From contig JACABD010000014.1 of assembly GCA_013377075.1 (NCBI GenBank), positions 21,927 through 60,028 on the forward strand: a DNA stretch of 38,102 nucleotides, read 5' to 3'. Shown here one piece after another: positions 8,177-16,138 of the stretch. The first letter of the stretch is position 1. Each line of letters starts with the position of its first letter. The DNA comes from Geobacteraceae bacterium (GTDB taxonomy: Bacteria; Desulfobacterota; Desulfuromonadia; Geobacterales; DSM-12255). The notes beneath the pieces are model-generated. The model ran no database searches. It worked only from the letters and a program-made list of their open reading frames with translations, and was not told the origin of the DNA. The translations under genes and the position numbers were made by a program.

Positions 8177-8284
8177 ATGAAGAAAACTATCGTTACCCTG
8201 GTTGCAGTTGCCGCGGCTGTAATCGCAATCCGTAAAATCACAAAGGAAACACCAGAGTTGCAGGTTCCTTACTACTGCATGTGA
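8177..8284 (+). CDS. 35-residue membrane peptide coupled to the downstream gene
   Basis: A short ORF with a strong ribosome binding site (AAAAGGAGA, about 6 nt before the ATG) encodes MKKTIVTLVAVAAAVIAIRK, then a short polar tail ending PYYCM. Residues 4-18 form one hydrophobic segment. Its TGA (8282-8284) overlaps the GTG start of the next gene at 8281 in a GTGA arrangement, a classic sign of translational coupling. The family was not recognised. It may be a real small membrane protein or a leader peptide for the DUF3108-like gene. The strong SD and tight overlap are the main evidence. Confidence 0.5.
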   Translation: MKKTIVTLVAVAAAVIAIRKITKETPELQVPYYCM

Positions 8285-9051
8285 TAGCTGTTCTTAGGAG
8301 TTTGCCGGGCTTGGGAAATATCAGATACAATCCAGATCGATACTTCTTTACACTGTTCATTGTTGCACTCTGTCTGGCCCCGGCTTTTCTCCACTCAGCT
8401 GCTTCTTCGGCCAAAACTGTAACCAGATATAAAGTCACATCAATGGGGCTCTCAATCGGTGACGTTACTACCACCCAGCGAATAAACCAAGAAAGCGGCG
8501 CTGCAAGGGTCAGCTTTGAAACAAGGACTGCGGTCAAGGCATCTTTTCTCTGGATGGGCTATAAACTCTCAACAGTCGAAAAGGGTGAGCTGTTGAACGG
8601 TGCCTTGACCAGCTACTCCCGCAAAGGTGAGGAGAACGGTGTCAGCGTTGATGTCGAAGGGCAGTTGGTAAATGATGAATTCCGTTTTGAGCTGCACGAT
8701 CATGGGGCAAAGCATGTTGTTGTCATACCCCGAAGCAGCTATGACTATACCACCATGGAGTGTCCTGAGGCGCGGATTGATTTTTCGGGAAAGCCACAGA
8801 TCACCGTGAGGATTCTCGACGTGGAAAAGATGGTTGTGGTGAAGCGAGATTACCGACTGGTCAGCAATTCTCACTATGCCATAGCGGGCAAGGATTACCC
8901 CTGCAGGATAGTCGACTTCTCGGATCAGAACAAGAAGGCACGCCGCTGGATAGCATGGGATGGTTCGGCAGTAATAATGTACCGTCAGGACAGCAGGGGT
9001 GAGAAGAATTCATACTCGGTTCAGGCCACATCGGTGAATAGGGAAATCTGA
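8281..9051 (+). CDS. DUF3108-like exported protein
   Basis: 256 residues from the GTG at 8281, which overlaps the stop of the 35-residue ORF by 4 bp. A basic start and a hydrophobic segment (~20-41, FFTLFIVALCLAPAFLHSAA) act as signal or anchor. The rest is a beta-rich domain: TRYKVTSMGLSIGDVTT, a TVEKGELLNGALTSYSRKG strand pair, SSYDYTTMECPE and VEKMVVVKRDYRLVSN. This order resembles the periplasmic DUF3108/DUF6134 beta-barrel-like domain of unknown function; the assignment is from memory and moderate. It converges on the minus-strand gene ending at 9061, with only 9 bp between them and no terminator hairpin seen. Confidence 0.65.
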   Translation: MIAVLRSLPGLGNIRYNPDRYFFTLFIVALCLAPAFLHSAASSAKTVTRYKVTSMGLSIGDVTTTQRINQESGAARVSFETRTAVKASFLWMGYKLSTVEKGELLNGALTSYSRKGEENGVSVDVEGQLVNDEFRFELHDHGAKHVVVIPRSSYDYTTMECPEARIDFSGKPQITVRILDVEKMVVVKRDYRLVSNSHYAIAGKDYPCRIVDFSDQNKKARRWIAWDGSAVIMYRQDSRGEKNSYSVQATSVNREI

Positions 9052-9060
9052 AGCGGAATA

Positions 9061-9507
9061 TCAGTCGAACCCCTTATTCAGGGCTTCAGCAGGTACAAAT
9101 GGACGCAGGTAGCGCTGTACATAATCATCGGCAAGTCCGGCATCAACAATCCCCCGGTTTATCCTGTTAATATACTCCTCGCGGGGTTTCCCCTCCTCGA
9201 CAACAGGATCGATATAAACCATGCAATCCAGTATTTTCCCTTCAATATTAACCTGAAGAATCTCCTTGTAATAACTGCCACGGGTAACCCCCTCAAAACG
9301 GTCAAGATTGAGGAGATCGGATTCAGACAGCTCAAACACAGTTCCCAATAGATAATCAGCTTCAGACTCAACAATGCTGGCGTAGCCGCGGCTGGTTATG
9401 ATCCAGCGCCACCCATCTATCCGGCCAGTTCCGATTTTTTTGTATTGCGGACACCGACTTTCCATCTGCTGGTTCCAAAGATTTGATCCGTAGGCAAAAT
9501 AGAGCAT
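9061..9507 (-). CDS. gamma-glutamylcyclotransferase (AIG2-like) family protein
   Basis: 148 residues. The start is taken at 9507, where the minus strand has AGGGAGA about 5 nt before the ATG; the open frame continues to 9561 without a good site. The N-terminal MLYFAYGSNL is the family's substrate-binding signature, and LDRFEGV supplies the expected catalytic Glu region. Strands TVFELSESD and YYKEILQVNI fit the fold. Known members cyclise gamma-glutamyl amines, releasing 5-oxoproline, in the cytoplasm. The exact substrate is not predictable. It is the only minus-strand gene between the window start and 35.7 kb, and is divergent from the VPLPA-CTERM gene at 9664. Confidence 0.85.
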   Translation of the reverse strand: MLYFAYGSNLWNQQMESRCPQYKKIGTGRIDGWRWIITSRGYASIVESEADYLLGTVFELSESDLLNLDRFEGVTRGSYYKEILQVNIEGKILDCMVYIDPVVEEGKPREEYINRINRGIVDAGLADDYVQRYLRPFVPAEALNKGFD

Positions 9508-9585
9508 GTACTTCTCCCTGATTATATCCGGAGCAGTCGCAGTAATCTGCGACTCCTGCAAGTTGTTTCATAACGTTTACCCGTT

Positions 9586-9600
9586 TGCCACATCATGGCA
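9586..9600. promoter_or_regulatory. small inverted repeat in divergent promoter region
   Basis: TGCCA-CATCA-TGGCA lies between the divergent genes starting at 9507 (minus) and 9664 (plus). It is a possible operator, but too short to be certain. Confidence 0.25.
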
Positions 9601-9663
9601 TGGGAAACAGTGCTATGGAATTATTTACCTTAATAAAGTCCTCTCAAAGGAGTTCCTTCCTGT

Positions 9664-10341
9664 ATGAAAAACTCTGATGCAAAGATATTTCATGCGCTCA
9701 GGCATATGGGTGCAATCATGATGTTTAGTATGTTGATTATTACAGGAACCTTTGTTAATCACGTATCAGCCTACTATTACCAGGGTGGAAACTGGGGCGG
9801 TGAAAATCTTTTCCTTAATGATGGTGATACTTTGTCGGGAACATTTTCAAACGTTGGGTTGTTTCAGATTAATAATGGTGCAGTTGTAGCTTCTTTAAGT
9901 GATCAATTAGGCATATTCGCCGATAGTATATACATTGACGGTACTTTTAAATTCGGGGATCTTACGAATTCACAAGTGCTTACATTGTCATCGTTAGCAT
10001 CTATCGCCCTAAATTCCAATTCTGTTATTAACGTAAATAATGGAGTTATTAACCTGACCGCTGGGACTTCAATAACATCAAACGGGAGTATGACTGCGGG
10101 CAGTGGTGTATTAACAGCAGGAAGTGGAATATTAACAGGCAACTTAACATTAACAATAGGAAATAGAGATGTCACACTCCCTCCAGGGACTGAAACGATA
10201 AGAATTTCTGATGGAGGAATTACGACAGTTGGCGGAGGTGACATTTCTCTGGCAACACCAATACCACCAGCCATGCCATTGTTTGGTTCCGGTTTAGCAG
10301 CACTTGGGTTACTGCGCCGGAGAATGAAAACGGCAATTTAA
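9664..10341 (+). CDS. VPLPA-CTERM sorting domain protein with repetitive beta-strand body
   Basis: 225 residues. A signal peptide with a long n-region ends near VNHVSA-YYYQ (~36). The body is Ser/Thr/Asn/Gly-rich with short irregular repeats (INVNNGVINLTAGTSITSNG; TAGSGVLTAGSGILTG), suggesting a beta-helix or stacked strands. The tail TPIPPAMPLFGSGLAALGLL plus RRR is a VPLPA-CTERM-type sorting signal, so it is a second likely exosortase client. AAAGGAG stands about 11 nt before the ATG. The gene is clearly more AT-rich than its neighbours. It sits just upstream of the polysaccharide operon, which fits a surface or matrix protein made with it. Binding target unknown. Confidence 0.85.
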   Translation: MKNSDAKIFHALRHMGAIMMFSMLIITGTFVNHVSAYYYQGGNWGGENLFLNDGDTLSGTFSNVGLFQINNGAVVASLSDQLGIFADSIYIDGTFKFGDLTNSQVLTLSSLASIALNSNSVINVNNGVINLTAGTSITSNGSMTAGSGVLTAGSGILTGNLTLTIGNRDVTLPPGTETIRISDGGITTVGGGDISLATPIPPAMPLFGSGLAALGLLRRRMKTAI

Positions 10342-10557
10342 TGCTCCTTGCAGATTTATCAGCTTGATCGCCATGATCGGTGCTAAGGCAGATAGCCGTC
10401 ATTACGCGAGTGTGGAAGCCTGTCAAACGATTGCAGACAGGGCAATCCGGCATTACCCCGCCATATTCTTTTCTAAACGGTAATCGATTCGCCTCAAGCC
10501 TGTAACAATTCAATGCTACTTTCCCAAAGCTTAATGGACACTCTCATTTTCTCGAAC

Positions 10558-10575
10558 AACTATAGCTCTATAGTT
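10558..10575. promoter_or_regulatory. 8-2-8 palindrome, possible operator
   Basis: AACTATAG-CT-CTATAGTT is a perfect inverted repeat of 8 bp with a 2-bp spacer, placed immediately ahead of the first gene of the polysaccharide run. It looks like a site for a dimeric regulator. It overlaps a TTG codon (10575) that would otherwise be the most upstream start. Confidence 0.4.
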
Positions 10576-10607
10576 TGACCCGTAGGCTGGCAACTGATTC
10601 AGGTACG

Positions 10608-12059
10608 ATGTTTCTCCTGATTTGGAATTTCTCTGACTGGAAAGAGCTTAATTTGATCCTGTCCAAAAAACTCAAATATGCCGGTCTGATAGTGCTCTTG
10701 CTACTGGTAGCGGGGATAGTCGGACATTATTTCGCCATGGGCTATCTGTACGATTTCGATGTCGCTGCAGATTACCGGTACAATTTCATTAACAACAAAA
10801 ATGTAATGAATAGCCTGCCGGTCAAGGTGGACAAAGACCATTTCATTTTGCCAAAAATCAGTGATGACTGGGATACCGGGCTGTTAAGGGTAGATATTAA
10901 ATCATCTTTCTTCGGGAAAGTATTTGCCCCATATATTGAGGTGTCCTGCCAGGGCAAGCAGTATAATCAGTATTTCGAATATGGCGCAAAAGGGACCAGA
11001 TACATAAATATCAGCCACCTGAGTCATGCTGCTTCATCAAGGATTGCACTTAAAGGGCACCATCTCTCCTGGGATGTTCAGGACAGCCAGTTTTTCTTGT
11101 TCAAAAATCCGAAAATTGCGGACAAAAAAATACTTGTCATTGCGCCTCACCCTGACGATGCAGAAATAGCGGCATTCGGGCTATACAGCTACAAAAATTC
11201 ATATGTCCTCACGGTTACCGATGGAAGCACCGGGGCGGCGAAGTATGAAAAATATTTCTACGGTACTGACAAGGAGTCGTCCTATGGCATGGTCGCAAAG
11301 CTGCGGGTTATCGACAGCTTGACTGTTCCTGTAATGGGGGGAGTAGCCCAACAAAACTGCTATAACCTCGCATATTTTGCTGAGACATTGAAAACAATGA
11401 ACAGCGCTCCAGTTGTGGATGTCAAGAATAAGTACTCTGGACAGCTTGACAATATGCCTCTCAGGAAGCTGAACATCCCGTCGCTACCCCATGATTCGAG
11501 GCCTAACTGGCAGAGTCTTGTATCTGACCTAGTTTATGTCCTGAATGTTATCAAGCCGGATATCATTGTTACTCCCCATCCTCTTCTGGACTCAAATCTG
11601 GATCATCAGTTTTCGACACATGCTGTTTTTGAGGCTATGAAGAAAGCGAAGCTTTCAAGTGATGGCAAACTATATCTCTATAGTAATCATTATATCCTCG
11701 GCAGAAGCTGTCAATCCGGGCCTCAGGGGAGTATGACTTCGCTGCCGCCCCTCTTTTCGGATATAAAATTCAGCTCAATATATTCCTATGAAATACCTCA
11801 AAATGTCCTCACTGAAAAAACATTTGCGCTGGATGCCATGCATGATCTGAGGCCGCTCCCATACCGGATCAACATATCGACAGCAGCCTTCATCTCTAAC
11901 ACGTTCCATGCGTTGGTTGATTACCTGCGAAACGGAACTGAGTTTGATCTGAGCTATTACAGGAAAGCGCTCAAGGCAAACGAACTGTTTTATGTTTATC
12001 CTTTCATGGATGCGGCTGAGATAGGTTCTGCAAAAATGCAGAGTGACAGGCTGCAATGA
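10608..12059 (+). CDS. membrane-anchored PIG-L family deacetylase
   Basis: 483 residues from the ATG at 10608. A TTG at 10575 (overlapping a palindrome) and a TTG at 10653 are alternatives; none has a strong SD. A membrane segment (~24-43, YAGLIVLLLLVAGIVGHYFA) is followed by a ~110-residue beta-rich extension, then the PIG-L domain starting KKILVIAPHPDDAEIAAFG, with metal ligands in HPDD and a later TPHPLLDSNLDHQFSTH. Known PIG-L enzymes are zinc-dependent N-deacetylases of N-acetylglucosamine conjugates. Here deacetylation of a polysaccharide or lipid-linked sugar is likely (inference). The C-terminus overlaps the next gene by ATGA, so it is the first gene of the operon. The extracytoplasmic extension may hold the polymer. 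Confidence 0.8.
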   Translation: MFLLIWNFSDWKELNLILSKKLKYAGLIVLLLLVAGIVGHYFAMGYLYDFDVAADYRYNFINNKNVMNSLPVKVDKDHFILPKISDDWDTGLLRVDIKSSFFGKVFAPYIEVSCQGKQYNQYFEYGAKGTRYINISHLSHAASSRIALKGHHLSWDVQDSQFFLFKNPKIADKKILVIAPHPDDAEIAAFGLYSYKNSYVLTVTDGSTGAAKYEKYFYGTDKESSYGMVAKLRVIDSLTVPVMGGVAQQNCYNLAYFAETLKTMNSAPVVDVKNKYSGQLDNMPLRKLNIPSLPHDSRPNWQSLVSDLVYVLNVIKPDIIVTPHPLLDSNLDHQFSTHAVFEAMKKAKLSSDGKLYLYSNHYILGRSCQSGPQGSMTSLPPLFSDIKFSSIYSYEIPQNVLTEKTFALDAMHDLRPLPYRINISTAAFISNTFHALVDYLRNGTEFDLSYYRKALKANELFYVYPFMDAAEIGSAKMQSDRLQ

Positions 12060-13150
12060 AGATCCTCTGCCTCATGACCGATGCATTCGGTGGCCATGGC
12101 GGGATATCCAAATTCAACCGTGATCTTTTGACAGCGCTCTGTTCACACCCTGATGTTGATGAAGTGGTGGCGGTGCCGCGTCTTATGCCTAATCTTCCCG
12201 GTGATCTTCCCGCAAAATTGACATATCTGACCGGAGGGTTGAACAGCAAAGCAGGATTTGTCGGTGAAGTATTGCGTTTAAACAGTAAACGCAAACACTT
12301 TGACCTGATAATCTGCGGTCATATAAATTTAACGCCGCTATCTTTCTTCTGTAGCATTTTCAGCGGCGCTCCACTGGCTCTGATTATTCATGGTATTGAT
12401 GCCTGGCAACCTACGGGCAGCAGCATAGTCAATCTAGTTGTCAAGAGGGTGAATCTTCTCATCTCTGTCAGCGAATACACAAAAGAGCGTTTTCTTGGCT
12501 GGGCCGGTCTGAAAGATGGCAGATGTGTAATCCTGCCAAACAGCATTGACCTTGCAAGGTTCTCTCCTGGCCGGAAGAGTCAGGCTCTGCTGGATCGCTA
12601 TGGCCTTGATGACCGAATAGTTCTTTTGACTCTTGGCAGGCTCGACTCCAGAGAGCGGGCCAAAGGCTTTGACGAGGTTCTGGAGATATTGCCTGAGCTG
12701 GCTGAAGAGATCCCGAACATCATATACCTGATTGCCGGTGACGGCAGGGACAGGGCCCGCCTCGAACAGAAGGTAAAAGCGTTGCAGGTCGAGGCAATGG
12801 TTGTTTTCACCGGCTTCGTCTCTGAGGAGGAGAAAACGGATCATTATCGGCTTGCAGACGCATACGTTATGCCGAGCAGGGGCGAAGGGTTCGGCATTGT
12901 ACTTCTTGAAGCGATGGCCTGCGGCATCCCGACTGTTGCCAGCGTCGCAGATGGCAGCAGAGAGGCATTGCGGGATGGTTTCCTCGGAACACTGGTTGAT
13001 CCGGATAAGCCGGAAGAGATCATTGCCGGTATCAAAAAAGCTCTGAAAACTGGGCGAGCGGTGCCGGAAGGGCTGGATTATTTTTCAGAGGCAAATTTTA
13101 AATCCCGAATCAATAGGGTAGTCGACTCCTTGTCAAAAGGAGGCGACTAA
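12056..13150 (+). CDS. glycosyltransferase family 4 protein
   Basis: 364 residues with a GT-B fold. The N-terminal domain begins KILCLMTDAFGGHGGISKFN (glycine-rich loop). The C-terminal domain contains LLTLGRLDSRERAKGFD, LIAGDGRDR, VVFTGFVSEEEK and the EX7E motif EGFGIVLLE near residues 281-289. Family 4 enzymes are retaining transferases using nucleotide sugars. The acceptor here is probably the growing lipid-linked repeat unit. It starts inside the stop of the PIG-L gene (ATGA overlap), and the flippase gene begins at the next base after its stop. Confidence 0.88.
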   Translation: MKILCLMTDAFGGHGGISKFNRDLLTALCSHPDVDEVVAVPRLMPNLPGDLPAKLTYLTGGLNSKAGFVGEVLRLNSKRKHFDLIICGHINLTPLSFFCSIFSGAPLALIIHGIDAWQPTGSSIVNLVVKRVNLLISVSEYTKERFLGWAGLKDGRCVILPNSIDLARFSPGRKSQALLDRYGLDDRIVLLTLGRLDSRERAKGFDEVLEILPELAEEIPNIIYLIAGDGRDRARLEQKVKALQVEAMVVFTGFVSEEEKTDHYRLADAYVMPSRGEGFGIVLLEAMACGIPTVASVADGSREALRDGFLGTLVDPDKPEEIIAGIKKALKTGRAVPEGLDYFSEANFKSRINRVVDSLSKGGD

Positions 13151-14461
13151 ATGGCGATTGCATCAGGCAGACGAAGATTGATGACTGATGGCGCCTGGGT
13201 TTCGTTCGGACAGATAGGCTCGGCACTGGGTGCACTCGCAGGTGTTCGTCTCCTTACCGAGTATATTACTCCGGCGGTATTCGGCGCTACTACGCTGATA
13301 ATCGGTATCACGGCGCTTGCTTTGGGGACTCTGGTATCACCTGTCATGCAGGCATCCCTGAAGTATTATCCTGAGTATTCGGGGGAACGGGAAGCTGAAC
13401 TGAGAGCGTCTCTACGGAGTATCTTGTTCAGACGTGTCGGCACTGTTGCCGCAGTAATAACTGTTGTGACCCTTTTAATAAGCATGTTCAGCAGGCTCGA
13501 CCCTTACTTGATACTTATCTGCGTGCTCCTTTTGATCCTCGATAGTATGCGCAGCTATCAAACGACGCTGCTTAACGCAGCCAGAAAACATGCAGCGTTC
13601 GCAATGATATCGATCGGCGAGGCCTGGGGCAGACCATTACTGGCGGTGCTTGCCGTGCAATCCATGGGGGCAGATTTCAAAACCATTCTCATGGCCTACG
13701 TCGCTACCACGGCAGGTATACTGCTACTCTTCTACGTTTTTGTCAGGCAGAAAGACCCTTCGATGGCGCTGCCAAGTGAACCTGAAAAGGAGACATTGCA
13801 GCACTCGATCAGGCAGTTTGCTTTGCCTCTTGTCCCAATGTCGGCACTGGGCTGGATGAATGGCATCGGAGACAGATACCTGATTGGTGCGCTTCTCGGT
13901 CTGGAACAGGCCGGAATTTATGCTGCTGTGTATGGTTTGATGAGCAGACCGTTTCAGATGGTCTCCGGCATTGTCGAACTGACGCTGCGGCCGCTTTACA
14001 ATCAACTAGTTGCCGATGGCAGGGAGAGTGCTGCCCATGGTCTATTGCTTAAATGGCTCTCTGCAGTGGCGCTTCTGACTGGCGCGGGATTTGTCGGCAT
14101 TGCACTGTTTGAACGTGAGATAATTTCACTGCTTCTTGCCGATAAGTATCGGAGCGGCCTGTCGCTTATGCTCTGGATTGCAGGGGGGTATCTACTTCTT
14201 GCATTGAGCGATGTTTTTGTAAAAGTCTGCTACGCATACGGTTATACAAGACGGATTCTTGGCATACAGATAGTTGGGGCTCTACTCAGCATTGTTTCGG
14301 CATATGCCGGGATAAAGCTGTTCGGACTAGTCGGAGCAGCAATGGCAGTTCCGGTATATTTCGGGGCAATGCTAATCATCACCTTTGTTGCATCAACAGT
14401 TAATGTCAAGAGGCGACATTTGCCAGAGCTTGATTGCCAGCTAATCACGGAGAAATCTTGA
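13151..14461 (+). CDS. polysaccharide flippase (Wzx-like, MOP superfamily)
   Basis: 436 residues, about 12 hydrophobic segments, no signal peptide. The start carries the Wzx-like RRRLMTDGAWVSFGQIGSAL and PAVFGATTLIIGITAL, and the middle has LVPMSALGWMNGIGDRYLIG, common in oligosaccharide flippases. Known role: moving lipid-linked repeat units across the inner membrane. AAAGGAGG lies about 8 nt before the ATG at 13151, directly after the preceding stop. It fits a Wzx/Wzy-dependent pathway together with the polymerase at 16139. Confidence 0.87.
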   Translation: MAIASGRRRLMTDGAWVSFGQIGSALGALAGVRLLTEYITPAVFGATTLIIGITALALGTLVSPVMQASLKYYPEYSGEREAELRASLRSILFRRVGTVAAVITVVTLLISMFSRLDPYLILICVLLLILDSMRSYQTTLLNAARKHAAFAMISIGEAWGRPLLAVLAVQSMGADFKTILMAYVATTAGILLLFYVFVRQKDPSMALPSEPEKETLQHSIRQFALPLVPMSALGWMNGIGDRYLIGALLGLEQAGIYAAVYGLMSRPFQMVSGIVELTLRPLYNQLVADGRESAAHGLLLKWLSAVALLTGAGFVGIALFEREIISLLLADKYRSGLSLMLWIAGGYLLLALSDVFVKVCYAYGYTRRILGIQIVGALLSIVSAYAGIKLFGLVGAAMAVPVYFGAMLIITFVASTVNVKRRHLPELDCQLITEKS

Positions 14462-16083
14462 ATCAGAAAAATGCAATGTCAAGCGTCGCCATGGTACTTG
14501 GAATTTTACTCGGGATTTTCCTGATCATGGCAGAACCCTCCGGAGCAGAAACCTATTACGTGGACAGTTCCGCCGGAAAGGATGCAAACCCTGGCACCAG
14601 TGAGGCTTTCCCATGGAAAACCATTAGTCGTGTCAACATGAAGCGCTTTGCTGCCGGTGACACCATCCTTTTCAAACGGAGCAGCGAGTGGTTCGACGTC
14701 ATGATTAACGTTGAAGCGCCTGATCTTACCTTCGGTGCTTACGGTACTGGAGAGGCTCCACGGCTTGTTGGCAGTGTTATTGTAAAATTCGACGAATTCA
14801 AAAGTCACGGCAAAGGAGTTTACTACACATTTTTCCCAAGACCACTGACCCGTAAGGATTGGACAAACTGGGAAGTCCAATTGGTCATGGAGACGGGTAA
14901 CAGGTTTTACAGGAGAGTTGATTCCCTTGACCGATTAACCGACAAAGGACAGTTCTACTACAACAAGCACTCCCAGAACCTTTATGTAAAGCCGCTTGAT
15001 CCTGCAGTGTCTTCAAAAACCTTTTTTGTCGGGCGGCAGGAAAATGTTTTCGAGATCAGATGTTCGCAGATAAACAACCTGACTATCCGCGACCTTGAGA
15101 TATCATTGGCAAACCGGTATGGAATCGGTCCGTTGTGGCAAGGTGACAAGGCAACCCAGGGGAGTGTGCTGATAGAAAACAATACCTTTATAGGCAATGC
15201 CTTTTCGGCAGTCTGCCTGTCCGGCGCCATGAGTTATGACAGGATCGATATTCGCAATAACATAATAAGGATGAGTGGTGCCGAAGGGATTTATATCGGT
15301 CGGAACGCGGCACGAACTGCCGTGGAAATCACCGGCAACATTGTCGGCGATCCGGCCGATCCGGATTTCGGCTGGCGTGGTGAAGGGCCGGAGTCGGCAT
15401 TTAATGGTGATGGAATCGAAGTCAAGACCGGAAATGCTGGTGTCCTTATTGCCGGAAATACCTTGCGAAACCTCGGCTACAGTGGCTGCGGAATCTGTAC
15501 CGGATCAACGTCCGCTTTGATAACCGACAATCTGATTCAAGGGGTAAGTTTGCCGGGTAGTAAGTGGACAAATCCATCTGCCGGAATATTTGTTGATATG
15601 GATGACGCCATCGGAACGCCAGTAATAAGGCGCAACCGGATATTCCTTTCTGCCGCTGCGGGGATTCATGTGAGGGGGAACGCAGTATTGCATCCGCCCC
15701 TTGTTATCGAAGAAAACGAGATAGAACTGACGCCGGAAAATCAGAATGCCCAGATCATCTTTTCGGTACTGAACTCCCGTAATGTAAAGATAACAGGGAA
15801 CAAGTGCCGTGGGGGGGCTTACGGTCTTGCCTTTGTTCCTGCGGATGATCCGCCTGTTGGCTATGTAGTCAAGGGGAACGATTTTTTAAAGACTTCAAAA
15901 AGCATCTTCTATTTTGCACAACCTTCCCCAGCCCAGCTGAAAGGATTGACAATGAAGTCTAACTCGATTTGCAAGACTTCTCCGATGATTATCGAGTGGA
16001 AGAGCAGCCCCGCAATTAGCACCATACCTGCGGCGAAGAGGCTGTTTGGTCCGGAAAGTATTCAGGGTATATCCTGTCCATAG
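14458..16083 (+). CDS. secreted right-handed parallel beta-helix repeat protein
   Basis: 541 residues if started at the TTG at 14458, which overlaps the flippase stop (TTGA) and has GGAGA 4-5 nt upstream. ATG 14476 is an alternative. A signal peptide (~to residue 31, PSGAE) is followed by YYVDSSAGKDANPGT, the usual opening of pectate-lyase-like helices, and many PbH1 rungs (VLIENNTFIGNAFSAV, IDIRNNIIRMSGAEG, VLIAGNTLRNLGYSG, VIRRNRIFLSAAAG). Such proteins in polysaccharide loci are usually lyases, hydrolases or epimerases acting in the periplasm. No catalytic residues could be assigned, so the activity is open. Confidence 0.82.
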   Translation: MNQKNAMSSVAMVLGILLGIFLIMAEPSGAETYYVDSSAGKDANPGTSEAFPWKTISRVNMKRFAAGDTILFKRSSEWFDVMINVEAPDLTFGAYGTGEAPRLVGSVIVKFDEFKSHGKGVYYTFFPRPLTRKDWTNWEVQLVMETGNRFYRRVDSLDRLTDKGQFYYNKHSQNLYVKPLDPAVSSKTFFVGRQENVFEIRCSQINNLTIRDLEISLANRYGIGPLWQGDKATQGSVLIENNTFIGNAFSAVCLSGAMSYDRIDIRNNIIRMSGAEGIYIGRNAARTAVEITGNIVGDPADPDFGWRGEGPESAFNGDGIEVKTGNAGVLIAGNTLRNLGYSGCGICTGSTSALITDNLIQGVSLPGSKWTNPSAGIFVDMDDAIGTPVIRRNRIFLSAAAGIHVRGNAVLHPPLVIEENEIELTPENQNAQIIFSVLNSRNVKITGNKCRGGAYGLAFVPADDPPVGYVVKGNDFLKTSKSIFYFAQPSPAQLKGLTMKSNSICKTSPMIIEWKSSPAISTIPAAKRLFGPESIQGISCP

Positions 16084-16138
16084 TAAGAAAACAGAGCTAA
16101 AGAAGTTTTCGGCATTTTCAGGTTTTATGGGGTTAAAC

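Noticed and set aside
10220-10513. 97-residue minus-strand ORF downstream of the second VPLPA-CTERM gene
   Set aside because: It overlaps the CTERM coding end, has no good start site and shows no family; the 233-bp gap 10342-10574 otherwise shows only the palindrome.
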